From Alkalimonas amylolytica (GTDB lineage Bacteria; Pseudomonadota; Gammaproteobacteria; Enterobacterales; Alteromonadaceae), in the NCBI RefSeq assembly GCF_900107845.1, contig NZ_FNRM01000004.1, positions 1-64,000 of the forward strand: a stretch of DNA of 64,000 nucleotides, read 5' to 3'. Below, piece by piece: positions 1 to 8,235 of the stretch. Under the pieces are notes generated by a model. It was not told the DNA's origin, ran no database searches, and was given only the letters and a program-made list of their open reading frames with translations. The position numbers were made by a program, and so were the translations under genes. Position 1 is the first letter of the stretch, and the number at the start of each line of letters is the position of its first letter.

Positions 1-210
<210 letters not shown>

Positions 211-319
211 AAGTTTTGACTCAGTATTTTCTGACTAATAAATTAACATTGGTCACTCATACTGATTATTCGTTTGCACGTATCAACACAAGTACCCACA
301 CAGATAATTGATTGCGAAT

Positions 320-331
320 TGTTAAAGAGCA
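320..331 (-). promoter_or_regulatory. rrn boxA antitermination site
   Basis: On the minus strand the sequence is TGCTCTTTAACA, the canonical rrn boxA bound by NusB-NusE (S10) to make the elongation complex resistant to Rho. It lies between the rrn promoters and the 16S 5' end, as expected for a leader. Confidence 0.9.
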
Positions 332-357
332 GCGCTTCATTCCGAAGCAGGACGCGT

Positions 358-385
358 ATTCTACTGCGTCAGGGTATTAAGTCAA
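358..385 (-). promoter_or_regulatory. Promoter-proximal rrn promoter (P2-like)
   Basis: Minus-strand -35 TTGACT (385-380) and -10 TAGAAT (363-358) with a 16-bp spacer. A GC-rich discriminator (ACGCGTCC) lies downstream and an AT-rich stretch upstream could serve as an UP element. The short spacer plus GC discriminator is typical of stringently controlled stable-RNA promoters. Confidence 0.8.
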
Positions 386-480
386 GCATCATTTGAAGTA
401 ATTTTCCAGTCGATGCAGCTTAATTTTATCGCACATCAGAAAAGACGCTTTAGATGCCTTCCCCGTGTCGACTGGGCGGC

Positions 481-508
481 ATTATAGAGGCTTGTATAAA
501 CAAGGCAA
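481..508 (-). promoter_or_regulatory. Promoter-distal rrn promoter (P1-like)
   Basis: Minus-strand -35 TTGCCT (508-503) and perfect -10 TATAAT (486-481), 16-bp spacer, followed by the GC-rich discriminator GCCGCCC. It lies about 120 bp upstream of the second rrn promoter, giving the tandem P1-P2 arrangement of gammaproteobacterial rrn operons. Confidence 0.82.
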
Positions 509-583
509 GAGAAAAAGTGATTTTACGAACCGTTTGCACAAAAACCAAACAGGCAAAGCACAAACGGCTGTTTGCCCTCAGGG

Positions 584-898
584 CTATTTAGGTTCTGCCG
601 TTCCAAAAAGCGCAACTTTTAAGGTATTGTCAACTTTATCCGGCGCACCGACCATTTCATCGTAAGCTGATTGGTGGCTCAGATAGGCTTTGCGAACGGT
701 CGCCTCAGCAAACGCATCACGAACCTGCTCAATGCTGTGAAATTTCTTTGGCCTGCCTGTGGCATCGTCGATGATAAATGCTTTGCGATTATCGAAATCG
801 ACCTCTGCCAGATAGAGCCCCATCTCATAGGAGTGGATCACCAGTTCATCAATATGGACATCCTGCCGATTCAAGTGTTCTAAGCGGTGAAAATTCAT
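584..898 (-). CDS. DUF6482 family protein
   Basis: A 104-aa cytosolic protein of unknown function. The C-terminal half carries the AYDEM signature (here SAYDEMVG, about residue 80) that I associate with the DUF6482 family of gammaproteobacteria. The middle part (GLYLAEVDFDNRKAFI) looks like a small beta-rich fold. No signal peptide or membrane segment. I start at the ATG at 898 and not at the upstream GTG at 904, because ACGAGG sits 5-6 nt before that ATG. It is monocistronic, between the rrn promoters and a divergent response-regulator gene. Family assignment is from memory of the signature; function is unknown. Confidence 0.8.
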   Translation of the reverse strand: MNFHRLEHLNRQDVHIDELVIHSYEMGLYLAEVDFDNRKAFIIDDATGRPKKFHSIEQVRDAFAEATVRKAYLSHQSAYDEMVGAPDKVDNTLKVALFGTAEPK

Positions 899-985
899 AG
901 GCACCTCGTAGTCGTTTTTTTCTGATACGAGTTTAGTGCAAAAAACGATCGCTTACAGAAAAGTTTAGTCAGAAATGGGACAAGC

Positions 986-1015
986 TTTACATTAAGAAAT
1001 AGCCAAAGGTACTAT
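986..1015 (+). promoter_or_regulatory. Putative sigma-70 promoter of the receiver-TPR gene
   Basis: TTTACA (986-991) and TACTAT (1010-1015) with an 18-bp spacer, about 40 bp upstream of the start codon. Both hexamers are imperfect, so this is a candidate only. Confidence 0.4.
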
Positions 1016-1055
1016 GATGAAAATTCAGTCAGCATTCTAACTTGTCGAGCTGTTG

Positions 1056-2705
1056 ATGAACCCATCTTTTTTTCGCTGTAAACAGGTGTTAGTGGTAGAG
1101 GATTGTGCACCGGTCCGGGCTACTGTGAAAAGTATGCTTCAAACCATCGGCTTTGAAGCTATTCACCTTGCACGTAACTCGACCGAGGCGTTGAAAAAGT
1201 GCTATGAAATCCCCTTCGATTTTATTCTGTGTGATTTCAATCTAGGTGACTGCAAAGATGGCTATCAACTATTTGAAGCTCTCAAACAGCAAGATCTCAT
1301 CAGCCCACTATGCTGTTTTATGATCATTAGCGCTGAGAGTCAGCGTAAAATTGTCCACGGCATGATAGAGCTGCAACCTGATGACTATTTACTGAAACCT
1401 TTCAGTTACCCGGTGCTAGAAGAACGAATTATTCGCATGGTCAAAAGCAAAATTGCGCTTCGTAAAATCTACCTAGCAATTGCCGAGCACGATTATCCAC
1501 TAGCTATCGAAGAGTGTGGCAAGGCCCTTAATGCAAAACCGGAACACAGCCAAACCATATACCGACTAAAAGGAGAGCTTTTACTGAAAACCAAGGCCTA
1601 TGAGAAAGCCGAAACATTCTATCGGGTCTTAAATGAGGCCAAATCCTACCCTTGGGCCCGGCTTGGCTTCGCCATTGCTGGCTTTCGCCAGGAACGTTGG
1701 GAAGATAGTGAGTTGGAGCTAATCGATTTAACACAGTTTGATGAAACCAAAGTCGAAGCTCTGGACTGGCTATCTCGATTGTTAGTTAAGCAAAACCGCT
1801 ACCAACGAGCGTGCGAGACGCTGACTGAGGCAGCTTTACTCTCACCAAAAAATATTACCCGCCAACAAACCCTGAGTAATTTAACCAGCATCATAGGTGA
1901 TAAAGAAGCCGCAGTTCGTATCCATAGTAAATTAGTCGCCGCTGCACGCCATTCCATTCATGATACTGCCGATAATTACCTGAACCATGCCCGTGCTCTA
2001 ATTGACCTCGCGCAAACTAAATCTGTGATGGAGCGAGCCGTTCATTTGCAGCATGCCAGCCAATTAGTCACCGGCCTGAACAAACGTTTTAATGAGGCCC
2101 TGGTACAGCAGGAAGTCCAGTTGGTTCGGGGGCGAATCCTGGCAGCAAAAGGACAATTGGCAGAAGCCAAAGAACTCATTCATGGCATTACCGGCCTGAA
2201 AAATAAAAAGCTCACCATTGACAGCTGCATGGATGCCGCCAAAGCTTATTTCGAAATTGGTGATTTGTATGAAAGCGAGTATTACATTGACGAAATGCGC
2301 CGCCATCTGGCTAAAGATGACTTCCTGACTGAGACCCAGCAACTGATGCTAAAAATGGAACAAAACCGGCATCAGGAACTAAAAGATAAAATTAAAACCA
2401 TCAATCAGGAAGCCTCAGAAGCCTATCAGCATGGTCATTATGGTCGAGCCAGCGAGCTATTTAACGAGGCTTTTGAATACATGCCGAGCAACCCGGTCAT
2501 CGCGCTGAATATGCTGCAGGCCATGAGTAAAGGGACTGGTCTGACGGTAGAAACCATGAAACCAGCCAGGCAAGCCATTGCTTTGCTTGAACAAAGCGAG
2601 TTGAGCATCACCAACCAAGAGCGTTACAAGAAATACTATCGCACGCTGATCAACAAACACCCGGAGTTGGCAACCAAAAATCGTGCACCATCTGTGGCTG
2701 GTTAA
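1056..2705 (+). CDS. Response regulator with C-terminal TPR repeats
   Basis: A 549-aa protein. Residues about 10-130 form a CheY-like receiver: acidic pair ED near residue 15, phosphoacceptor Asp in ILCDFNLGD (about D60) and the conserved Lys in LLKPF. The rest is helical, with repeats resembling tetratricopeptide repeats (for example YPLAIEECGKALNAKP and YGRASELFNEAFEYMPSNP) and no DNA-binding or enzymatic output domain, so output is probably by protein-protein contact. The start is the ATG at 1056; the in-frame TTG at 1053 is less likely. No histidine kinase gene is adjacent, so it is an orphan receiver. Its stop overlaps the stop of the convergent gene (shared TTAA at 2702-2705). Specific role unknown. 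Confidence 0.85.
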   Translation: MNPSFFRCKQVLVVEDCAPVRATVKSMLQTIGFEAIHLARNSTEALKKCYEIPFDFILCDFNLGDCKDGYQLFEALKQQDLISPLCCFMIISAESQRKIVHGMIELQPDDYLLKPFSYPVLEERIIRMVKSKIALRKIYLAIAEHDYPLAIEECGKALNAKPEHSQTIYRLKGELLLKTKAYEKAETFYRVLNEAKSYPWARLGFAIAGFRQERWEDSELELIDLTQFDETKVEALDWLSRLLVKQNRYQRACETLTEAALLSPKNITRQQTLSNLTSIIGDKEAAVRIHSKLVAAARHSIHDTADNYLNHARALIDLAQTKSVMERAVHLQHASQLVTGLNKRFNEALVQQEVQLVRGRILAAKGQLAEAKELIHGITGLKNKKLTIDSCMDAAKAYFEIGDLYESEYYIDEMRRHLAKDDFLTETQQLMLKMEQNRHQELKDKIKTINQEASEAYQHGHYGRASELFNEAFEYMPSNPVIALNMLQAMSKGTGLTVETMKPARQAIALLEQSELSITNQERYKKYYRTLINKHPELATKNRAPSVAG

Positions 2706-3142
2706 TCAGCTGCCCGTGTGGCATGCCAGGAAACTACCTGCCAACCTGTATCATTCCGTTGCAGAGTGCCGCTGTTGTAAAAGCGTAATTGCTCTGCATC
2801 GCTGTTGCCGAGCAAAGTAAAGTTCAGCACCGCCACATCCCCATAGATACGGATCTGGATATCTTCTGCCCCATAGTGGAGGCGAATATCCGCTTCAGCA
2901 ATGGGTCCAGTGCGATGCACGCCCTGCATCAAAGTGTCCTTACCAAAACGGGTTCCGGCAGAGCTGGTATAGACCAAATCTTCGGCCCAAAAGCTCTGAT
3001 GGATCTTTGCATCATTACGGCTGGCTCCTGCTAAAAACTGATGCAATAACGCTGTAATTTCAGCTCTGTCGTCATTAGCGGATACCGATGGCACCAGCAA
3101 CAAGGATATGAGTAGTGTTACGGTGAAAAATAGACTTTTCAT
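2702..3142 (-). CDS. Secreted NTF2-like (SnoaL/DUF4440-type) protein
   Basis: A 146-aa precursor. Residues 1-22 are a signal peptide (MKSLFFTVTLLISLLLVPSVSA, cleavage after SANA-like SVSA). The remainder has the NTF2-like cone fold pattern: helix DDRAEITALLHQFLAGASRND, then FWAEDLVYTSSAG, and the terminal sheet AVLNFTLLG ... WQVVSWHATR. Such domains bind or convert small hydrophobic molecules, or serve only as scaffolds; the substrate cannot be told. AAGGA lies 6 nt before the ATG. Location is probably periplasmic. The gene is convergent with the receiver-TPR gene and ends in the same TTAA. Confidence 0.75.
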   Translation of the reverse strand: MKSLFFTVTLLISLLLVPSVSANDDRAEITALLHQFLAGASRNDAKIHQSFWAEDLVYTSSAGTRFGKDTLMQGVHRTGPIAEADIRLHYGAEDIQIRIYGDVAVLNFTLLGNSDAEQLRFYNSGTLQRNDTGWQVVSWHATRAAD

Positions 3143-3200
3143 TGTTCATCCTTCCACTAAGTAAGCGAACCGGGGCTCGCTTACTTAATGATTGAGCGGG

Positions 3201-3959
3201 TTACATGCTGATACCACCATCAATTTCGACCACCCGACCAGTGAAAAAGTCGTTCTCAAAAATGTATTTGGCAGTATGAGCAATCTCGCTGGCCTCACCC
3301 AGACGGCCCACCGGTTTCATCTTTTCCAGCCGCTCGCGTGCTTCCGGTTTCATCGCATCCGTCATTGCCGTGCGGATCACCCCAGGTGCGATAGCGCCAA
3401 CCCGAATGCCATAACGGCCCAGTTCACGTGCCCAGGTCACTGTCATAGCGACCACGCCAGCTTTAGAGGCAGCGTAATTGGTTTGGCCCATATTACCGCC
3501 ACGAGCCACGCTCGACATATTGATGATCACCCCTTTGGTGCCACGCTTTACCATTATAGCGGCAGCTTCACGGCCGCAAAGGAAAACGCCGGTTAGGTTC
3601 ACATCGATAACGGACTGAAACTGTTGCAGTGGCATCTTGCTTACCAGCTCACCGTCTTTGTATTTCAGCAACAAGCCATCACGTAAAATTCCGGCATTGT
3701 TAATCAAACCATCCAGACCATTGAAATCGTTATCAATAGCGGCAAAGGTTGCTTCCACTTCGGCTTCGTTTGCCACATTGGCTTGATAAGTTTTTACCTC
3801 GGCACTGGCAGATAATTCCGCTTTTGCCGCAGCCAGCTGCTCTTCATTCATATCAATCAGGGCCAACCGGGCCCCTGCAGCAGCACACATCCGTGCCATT
3901 TCCAGTCCAAGCCCCTGGGCACCGCCGGTAATGACGATGGTTTTGTTGTTCAGATTCAT
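3201..3959 (-). CDS. SDR-family dehydrogenase, HSD10-like (probable 3-hydroxy-2-methylbutyryl-CoA dehydrogenase)
   Basis: A 252-aa short-chain dehydrogenase. The TGGAQGLG cofactor loop is at residues 11-18, NNAG at 87-90 and the catalytic set Ser149/150, Tyr162, Lys166 (NYAASK). The segment LLLKYKDGELVSKMPLQQF between NNAG and the active site matches the insertion of HSD17B10-type enzymes and not of FabG. HSD10 oxidises 2-methyl-3-hydroxybutyryl-CoA in isoleucine breakdown. It is the last gene of the valine/isoleucine operon and overlaps mmsB by ATGA, so translation is coupled. The thiolase at the head of the operon would act on its product. Family certain; substrate is inferred from context and the insertion. 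Confidence 0.85.
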   Translation of the reverse strand: MNLNNKTIVITGGAQGLGLEMARMCAAAGARLALIDMNEEQLAAAKAELSASAEVKTYQANVANEAEVEATFAAIDNDFNGLDGLINNAGILRDGLLLKYKDGELVSKMPLQQFQSVIDVNLTGVFLCGREAAAIMVKRGTKGVIINMSSVARGGNMGQTNYAASKAGVVAMTVTWARELGRYGIRVGAIAPGVIRTAMTDAMKPEARERLEKMKPVGRLGEASEIAHTAKYIFENDFFTGRVVEIDGGISM

Positions 3960-4846
3960 GCTTTTTTCTCAAACAGTTTAAAGATACTGGAAAAATCAAG
4001 TTTGCCATGGCCGGCGCGCTGATGGGCAACATACAGATTACGCGCCAAGGCCCCCATTGGAGTGCTGCTTTGGCTTTGCGTAGCAGCTTCAAGTGCCAGC
4101 CCGAGATCCTTGGCCATCAAGTCCACCATAAAGCCGCCCTGATACTGGTTGGATGCAGGCACATTCTCCTGCACCCCGGGACAGGGATTGTAGAGTTCCA
4201 ACGTCCAGTTGCGGCCAGAGCTTTTTAGCATGATTTCCGACAGCACTTTTGGATCCAAGCCATTGTCGATGCCCATTTGCAGCGACTCCGAGGTACCCAC
4301 CATCAAAATACTGAGCAGCATGTTGTTGCAGATTTTGGCCACCTGACCGGCACCGATAGCCCCGGCATGGAAGATATTTTTCCCCATGCCCTGCAAAACC
4401 GGCACCGCTCTTTGGTAATCAGCCTCACTGCCGCCAACGATAAAGGTTAAAGTACCGGCTTTAGCGCCACCAACACCACCGGATACCGGGGCGTCAATAA
4501 AAGCTATGCCTTGCTCCGCCAAACCTGCGCCAAGCTTACGGGCACTGTCGGCATCAATGGTGGAGCAATCCATCACCAACGCATCTGGTTTGATCTGAGC
4601 CGCTATGCCCTGCTCGCCCAGATACAGGCCAAGCACATGTTTGCCCGCAGGCAGCATGGAAATGACAAAGTCTGCACCGGTTGCCGCATCGGCCGCTGAC
4701 GCAGCGACTTCGGCGCCTTCTGCTTTCACAGTTGCCAAAGCTTCCAGTGATAAATCAAAGGCTTTGACCTGGTGGCCAGCTTTGACCAGGTTGATGGCCA
4801 TAGGACCACCCATATTGCCTAAACCAATAAATGCAATTGTTGCCAT
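3956..4846 (-). CDS. mmsB: 3-hydroxyisobutyrate dehydrogenase
   Basis: A 296-aa NAD-dependent beta-hydroxyacid dehydrogenase that oxidises 3-hydroxyisobutyrate to methylmalonate semialdehyde in valine catabolism. Visible elements: N-terminal Rossmann GLGNMGGPM (about 8-16), substrate-loop signature DAPVSGGVGGA (about 116-126) and catalytic Lys in GAGQVAKICNN (about 170). Length is normal. The start is the ATG at 4846, with GGAG 6 nt upstream; the GTG at 4849 is only 3 nt from that site. It lies between 3-hydroxyisobutyryl-CoA hydrolase (supplier of its substrate) and the SDR; mmsA uses its product. A paralogue of unknown substrate lies at 22608-23495. Confidence 0.93.
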   Translation of the reverse strand: MATIAFIGLGNMGGPMAINLVKAGHQVKAFDLSLEALATVKAEGAEVAASAADAATGADFVISMLPAGKHVLGLYLGEQGIAAQIKPDALVMDCSTIDADSARKLGAGLAEQGIAFIDAPVSGGVGGAKAGTLTFIVGGSEADYQRAVPVLQGMGKNIFHAGAIGAGQVAKICNNMLLSILMVGTSESLQMGIDNGLDPKVLSEIMLKSSGRNWTLELYNPCPGVQENVPASNQYQGGFMVDLMAKDLGLALEAATQSQSSTPMGALARNLYVAHQRAGHGKLDFSSIFKLFEKKA

Positions 4847-4856
4847 CACAAGCTCC

Positions 4857-5990
4857 TTACAAGCCTAACATGCGCAGTGGATGCTGACTGGCAGTCCACG
4901 GCGATGTAAAAAAGGTATCGATCAATTCTGTGGGAACAGACTCAACATTCGGGTATTGCCAATTCGGCTGACGATCTTTGTCAATCAGCAAAGCGCGAAC
5001 CCCTTCGGCAAATTCCCCCATGCGGCCACACTGCACACTGATGCCAAGCTCTAACCGGAAGCTGTCGGCCAGAATCATGCTCTGCCCCAATTGCAATTGC
5101 CGGAACACGATATGCGCCGTAATAGGACTGCCATAGCTGAGCGCCTCTTTGGCTTTTTGCAGCCAGCTGTCATCGCCTGGCATGGCATGAATAGCAGCAA
5201 TCACAGCAGGCAGGTTATCCAGCTCAGCCAGTTTGGCAATCTCAGCCTGGTGCGGCCGGATCTGGCTAAGCGGTAGCTGCGTGCGGCTGTGCTCTTCAAA
5301 ATCGCGCAGTGCATCGGCCAACTTCTGATGGTTAAGCGCAACGGTATCGCCCCACTTCACGGTCAGCAGTTTATCCAGCACCGCCGTTTTTTTGTCATGC
5401 AAAATGAAATGGTCGGCCAAACCAACCAGACGGGCATCGGCAGCGTTGATGGAAGCGCCGGTTAATCCCAGAAACAAGCCACAGCCAGTTGGCATCCGGT
5501 TTAAAAACCAACTTGCGCCCACATCCGGATAGAGACCGATGGCAAGTTCCGGCATGGCAATACGACTGCTGGCCGTCACCACCCGATGCGAGGCTCCTGC
5601 CATCAGGCCAAGACCACCGCCCATCACAATGCCATTGCCCCACACCAGCACGGGTTTTTCAAAGGTGTGAATCAAATAATCCAGGCTGTACTCTTTGGTG
5701 AAAAACTCTTCGACATAGGGGGCATAGCTGTCCGGGTGGTCTTTCATGGCCTGGTAGAGATCGCGAATATCACCGCCAGCGCAAAAAGCTTTGTCACCAC
5801 TGCCTTGCAGCACCACCATAGCGATGCCTGCATCGTCTTTCCATTGCTGCATCTGTGGCAGTAAGGATTCAATCATGGGCAGGCTCAGGGCATTTAACGA
5901 CTTCTCTGAATTCAGCGTTGCCAGGCCAATCCGTTTGCCATGCGCGGTCGTTAGCTCCTGATACTGCACGATTGGCTGCTCATTGCTCAT
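4857..5990 (-). CDS. 3-hydroxyisobutyryl-CoA hydrolase
   Basis: A 377-aa crotonase-fold protein that cleaves 3-hydroxyisobutyryl-CoA to the free acid and CoA in valine degradation. The oxyanion-hole motif GDKAFCAGGDIR and the second crotonase motif NGIVMGGGLGLMAGA are clear. The catalytic Glu is in AMPELAIGLYPDVGASW, a signature specific to HIBCH-type hydrolases. The C-terminal extension beyond the normal 260-aa crotonase length is also typical of this family. I start at the ATG at 5990, which forms TAATG with the stop of the preceding hydratase; the upstream ATG at 6005 lacks a ribosome site. Operon position between hydratase and mmsB fits the pathway order. Confidence 0.9.
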   Translation of the reverse strand: MSNEQPIVQYQELTTAHGKRIGLATLNSEKSLNALSLPMIESLLPQMQQWKDDAGIAMVVLQGSGDKAFCAGGDIRDLYQAMKDHPDSYAPYVEEFFTKEYSLDYLIHTFEKPVLVWGNGIVMGGGLGLMAGASHRVVTASSRIAMPELAIGLYPDVGASWFLNRMPTGCGLFLGLTGASINAADARLVGLADHFILHDKKTAVLDKLLTVKWGDTVALNHQKLADALRDFEEHSRTQLPLSQIRPHQAEIAKLAELDNLPAVIAAIHAMPGDDSWLQKAKEALSYGSPITAHIVFRQLQLGQSMILADSFRLELGISVQCGRMGEFAEGVRALLIDKDRQPNWQYPNVESVPTELIDTFFTSPWTASQHPLRMLGL

Positions 5991-6763
5991 TATCCATTCA
6001 CCCATGTTGGTTGACGTTTTTGCAAAAATGCCTGCACGCCTTCGACTTGATCTTTGGTATCAAACAAGGCCACAAACAATTCCCGCTCCAGTGGTAAAGC
6101 TCCGTGCATGGTGCCACTACGCCCTTGTTGGATCAAATGTTTGCAGGCTGTGACCGCCGATGGGCTTTGCTCGCCCACTTTCTCTGCCAGAGCCAGCGCC
6201 GCGTCCAACGCCTGGCCGGTCGGCACCACGTCTTCCACCAGACCAATGCGCAGAGCGGTATCGGCTTTCAGGCGCTCGCCACAGAGGATCATGCGCTTTG
6301 CCCAGCCCTCACCCACCAGCCAGGCCAAATTCTGCGTGCCGCCGGCGCACGGCAGCAGCCCCACTTTGGCTTCCGGCAACGCCATTTGCGCCTGTTGCTC
6401 GGCGATACGAATATCGCAGGCCAGCGCCACTTCCAGGCCGCCGCCCATGGCGTAACCATTAATAGCGGCAATACTGACACCGCGAAAACGGCTTAAGGTT
6501 TCAAAAGCATCGCCAAACACGCGCGCCATATCGGATGCTACGCCTTTGTCGCCATCGGCGAACAACTTCAGATCGGCACCGGCGGAGAAAAACTTATCGC
6601 CTTCGCCGGTGATCACCAGCGCATACATGTTTTTATCGTGCTCCAGCTCCAGCACCAGCTGTTTCAGCTGCTGCAGGCTGGCTTTGGTCCAGGTATTGGC
6701 TGGTGGGTTAGACATGGTAATTAGCGCAGTGTGACCACGCTTTTCCAGCTTTAATTCTGCCAC
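5990..6763 (-). CDS. Enoyl-CoA hydratase (branched-chain acyl-CoA pathway)
   Basis: A 257-aa crotonase. The two catalytic glutamates of true hydratases are present: Glu111 in MGGGLEVALACD and Glu131 in ALPEAKVGLLP. The oxyanion hole is FFSAGADLKLF. It probably hydrates methacrylyl-CoA and tiglyl-CoA between the acyl-CoA dehydrogenase and the hydrolase. The start is a GTG at 6763 with AAGGAG 6 nt upstream; an in-frame TTG at 6787 lies before that ribosome site and should not be used. It is 29 bp downstream of the dehydrogenase gene and overlaps the next gene by 1 bp (TAATG). Exact substrate is inferred from the operon. Confidence 0.88.
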   Translation of the reverse strand: MAELKLEKRGHTALITMSNPPANTWTKASLQQLKQLVLELEHDKNMYALVITGEGDKFFSAGADLKLFADGDKGVASDMARVFGDAFETLSRFRGVSIAAINGYAMGGGLEVALACDIRIAEQQAQMALPEAKVGLLPCAGGTQNLAWLVGEGWAKRMILCGERLKADTALRIGLVEDVVPTGQALDAALALAEKVGEQSPSAVTACKHLIQQGRSGTMHGALPLERELFVALFDTKDQVEGVQAFLQKRQPTWVNG

Positions 6764-6792
6764 GACAGACTCCTTGGATTTAAACAATGGAC

Positions 6793-7950
6793 TTACAGAA
6801 TGTCGCCTGCGGCTTCATCCAGCAGACGCCGGCTGATAATCAGCCGCATAATCTCATTGGTGCCTTCCAGGATCTGGTGCACCCGTACATCGCGGAAGTG
6901 CCGCTCCAGCGGATACTCCTTAATGTAACCATAGCCGCCGTGCAGTTGCAGGGCCTGATCGCACACCTGGAAACCAACATCGGTAGCAAAGCGTTTGGCC
7001 ATGGCGCAGTAAGCAGTCGCCTCGCTATCGCCCTGATCCAGCTTAAACGCAGCCATCCGCACCAGTTGCCGTGCGGCTACCAGTTCAGTCGCCATATCAG
7101 CCAGTTTAAACTGCAGCGCCTGAAATGCCGCCAACGGCTTACCAAACTGCTGGCGCTCCAGCATGTAGTTACGCGCAGTATTCAAGGCTTGCTGAGCGGT
7201 ACCAATGGAGCAGGTGGCAATATTAATACGGCCACCATCCAGCCCTTTCATGGCAAACGAGAAGCCCTGGCCTTCTTCGCCCAATAGGTAATGCGCTGGA
7301 ACACGCACATCTTCAAAGGTAATCAGCCGGGTAGGCTGAGCGTTCCAGCCCATCTTTTCTTCGGCTTTGCCGTAGATCACGCCTTTGGCATCGGCCGGTA
7401 CAATAAAGGCAGAAATGCCCTTGGGGCCAGCTTCGCCGGTGCGCGCCATCACCACCAACACTTCGGTACTGCCGGCACCGGAAATAAACATTTTCGAGCC
7501 GTTTAATACGTACTCAGCACCCTCTTTTTTCGCTGAGGTGCGAAGTGCGGCAGCATCGGAGCCTGAACCTGGCTCAGTCAGGCAGTAAGACGCCAGTTTC
7601 TGGCCGGTGACCAGGTGCTCAATCCACTCTGCCTTCGCATCGGCGCTGCCCCAGCTGGCAATCATCCAGGTCGCCATATTGTGAATGGTTAGCATGGCGG
7701 TGGTGGCGGTGCAGCCCATCGACAGTTGCTCAAAAATAATGGACGAATCCAGCCGTGACAGCCCCATACCACCGTCTTCTTCCGGGGTGTAGAGGGAGCA
7801 AAAACCCAGCTCACCGGCTTTTTGAATCACGTCTTTTGGAAAATGATGATCGCGATCCCATTGGGCCGCGTTAGGTGCCAGCTCTTGCTCGGAAAATTGT
7901 TTCGCTACATCAACAAAGGCTTGTTGGTCTTCGGTTAAATTGAAATTCAT
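6793..7950 (-). CDS. Acyl-CoA dehydrogenase (probable isobutyryl-CoA dehydrogenase)
   Basis: A 385-aa FAD-dependent acyl-CoA dehydrogenase. Motifs: CLTEPGSGSDAA (FAD/substrate contact), MGWNAQPTRLITFEDVRVP, and the C-terminal catalytic Glu in QILEGTNEIMRLI as in short-chain and isobutyryl-CoA dehydrogenases. It introduces the double bond in isobutyryl-CoA (valine) and perhaps 2-methylbutyryl-CoA (isoleucine). This differs from the leucine enzyme LiuA, whose base sits in an internal helix. AGGA precedes the ATG at 7950. A 285-bp gap with two inverted repeats separates it from mmsA upstream, unusual inside this otherwise compact operon. Substrate is inferred from neighbours. Confidence 0.88.
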   Translation of the reverse strand: MNFNLTEDQQAFVDVAKQFSEQELAPNAAQWDRDHHFPKDVIQKAGELGFCSLYTPEEDGGMGLSRLDSSIIFEQLSMGCTATTAMLTIHNMATWMIASWGSADAKAEWIEHLVTGQKLASYCLTEPGSGSDAAALRTSAKKEGAEYVLNGSKMFISGAGSTEVLVVMARTGEAGPKGISAFIVPADAKGVIYGKAEEKMGWNAQPTRLITFEDVRVPAHYLLGEEGQGFSFAMKGLDGGRINIATCSIGTAQQALNTARNYMLERQQFGKPLAAFQALQFKLADMATELVAARQLVRMAAFKLDQGDSEATAYCAMAKRFATDVGFQVCDQALQLHGGYGYIKEYPLERHFRDVRVHQILEGTNEIMRLIISRRLLDEAAGDIL

Positions 7951-7987
7951 AATAGGTCCTGCTTATGCCATCGGTGCCGTTGCTTCC

Positions 7988-8057
7988 GTACATGTAACAC
8001 ACTCGCGCGTTCGCCGCTCCCCGGCTCACTTTTGATCGCTCGCTCTGTTACATCTAC
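7988..8057. repeat. Inverted repeat in the mmsA / acyl-CoA dehydrogenase gap
   Basis: Arms ATGTAACA (7992-7999) and TGTTACAT (8046-8053), extended by 3 bp beyond one mismatch to 7988 and 8057. The 46-nt loop is GC-rich. A perfect 10-bp palindrome, CTGTGCACAG, follows at 8057-8066. The element lies 37 nt upstream of the acyl-CoA dehydrogenase start on the transcribed strand. No U-tract follows, so it is not a standard terminator. Confidence 0.6.
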
Positions 8058-8124
8058 TGTGCACAGCACCTGGTTCACCGTATTAAATAAGCATCTACGA
8101 AGGATGCCACACTAAGCCGGGCAG

Positions 8125-8210
8125 CCTGGAAGCATCGTGCAACTAAGCAAACATTCAAAAGTCCCGAGGGGAGCAAGGGACGGGTTTGCGTGTTGCAACG
8201 ATGTTCCGGG
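8125..8210. repeat. Large nested palindrome (86 bp) between mmsA and acyl-CoA dehydrogenase
   Basis: Four stacked pairs of arms fold into one long imperfect hairpin: 8125-8131 with 8204-8210 (CCTGGAA / TTCCGGG, one G.U), 8133-8143 with 8192-8203 (CATCGTGCAAC / GTTGCAACGATG, one bulge), 8147-8152 with 8184-8189 (GCAAAC / GTTTGC), and 8161-8165 with 8177-8181 (GTCCC / GGGAC). It is not coding, has no U-tract and ends about 25 bp from the mmsA stop. Possible roles are mRNA processing or stability, or a dispersed palindromic repeat. Confidence 0.75.
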
Positions 8211-8235
8211 CTTTCACCAGTATCAACCTGAAGGA

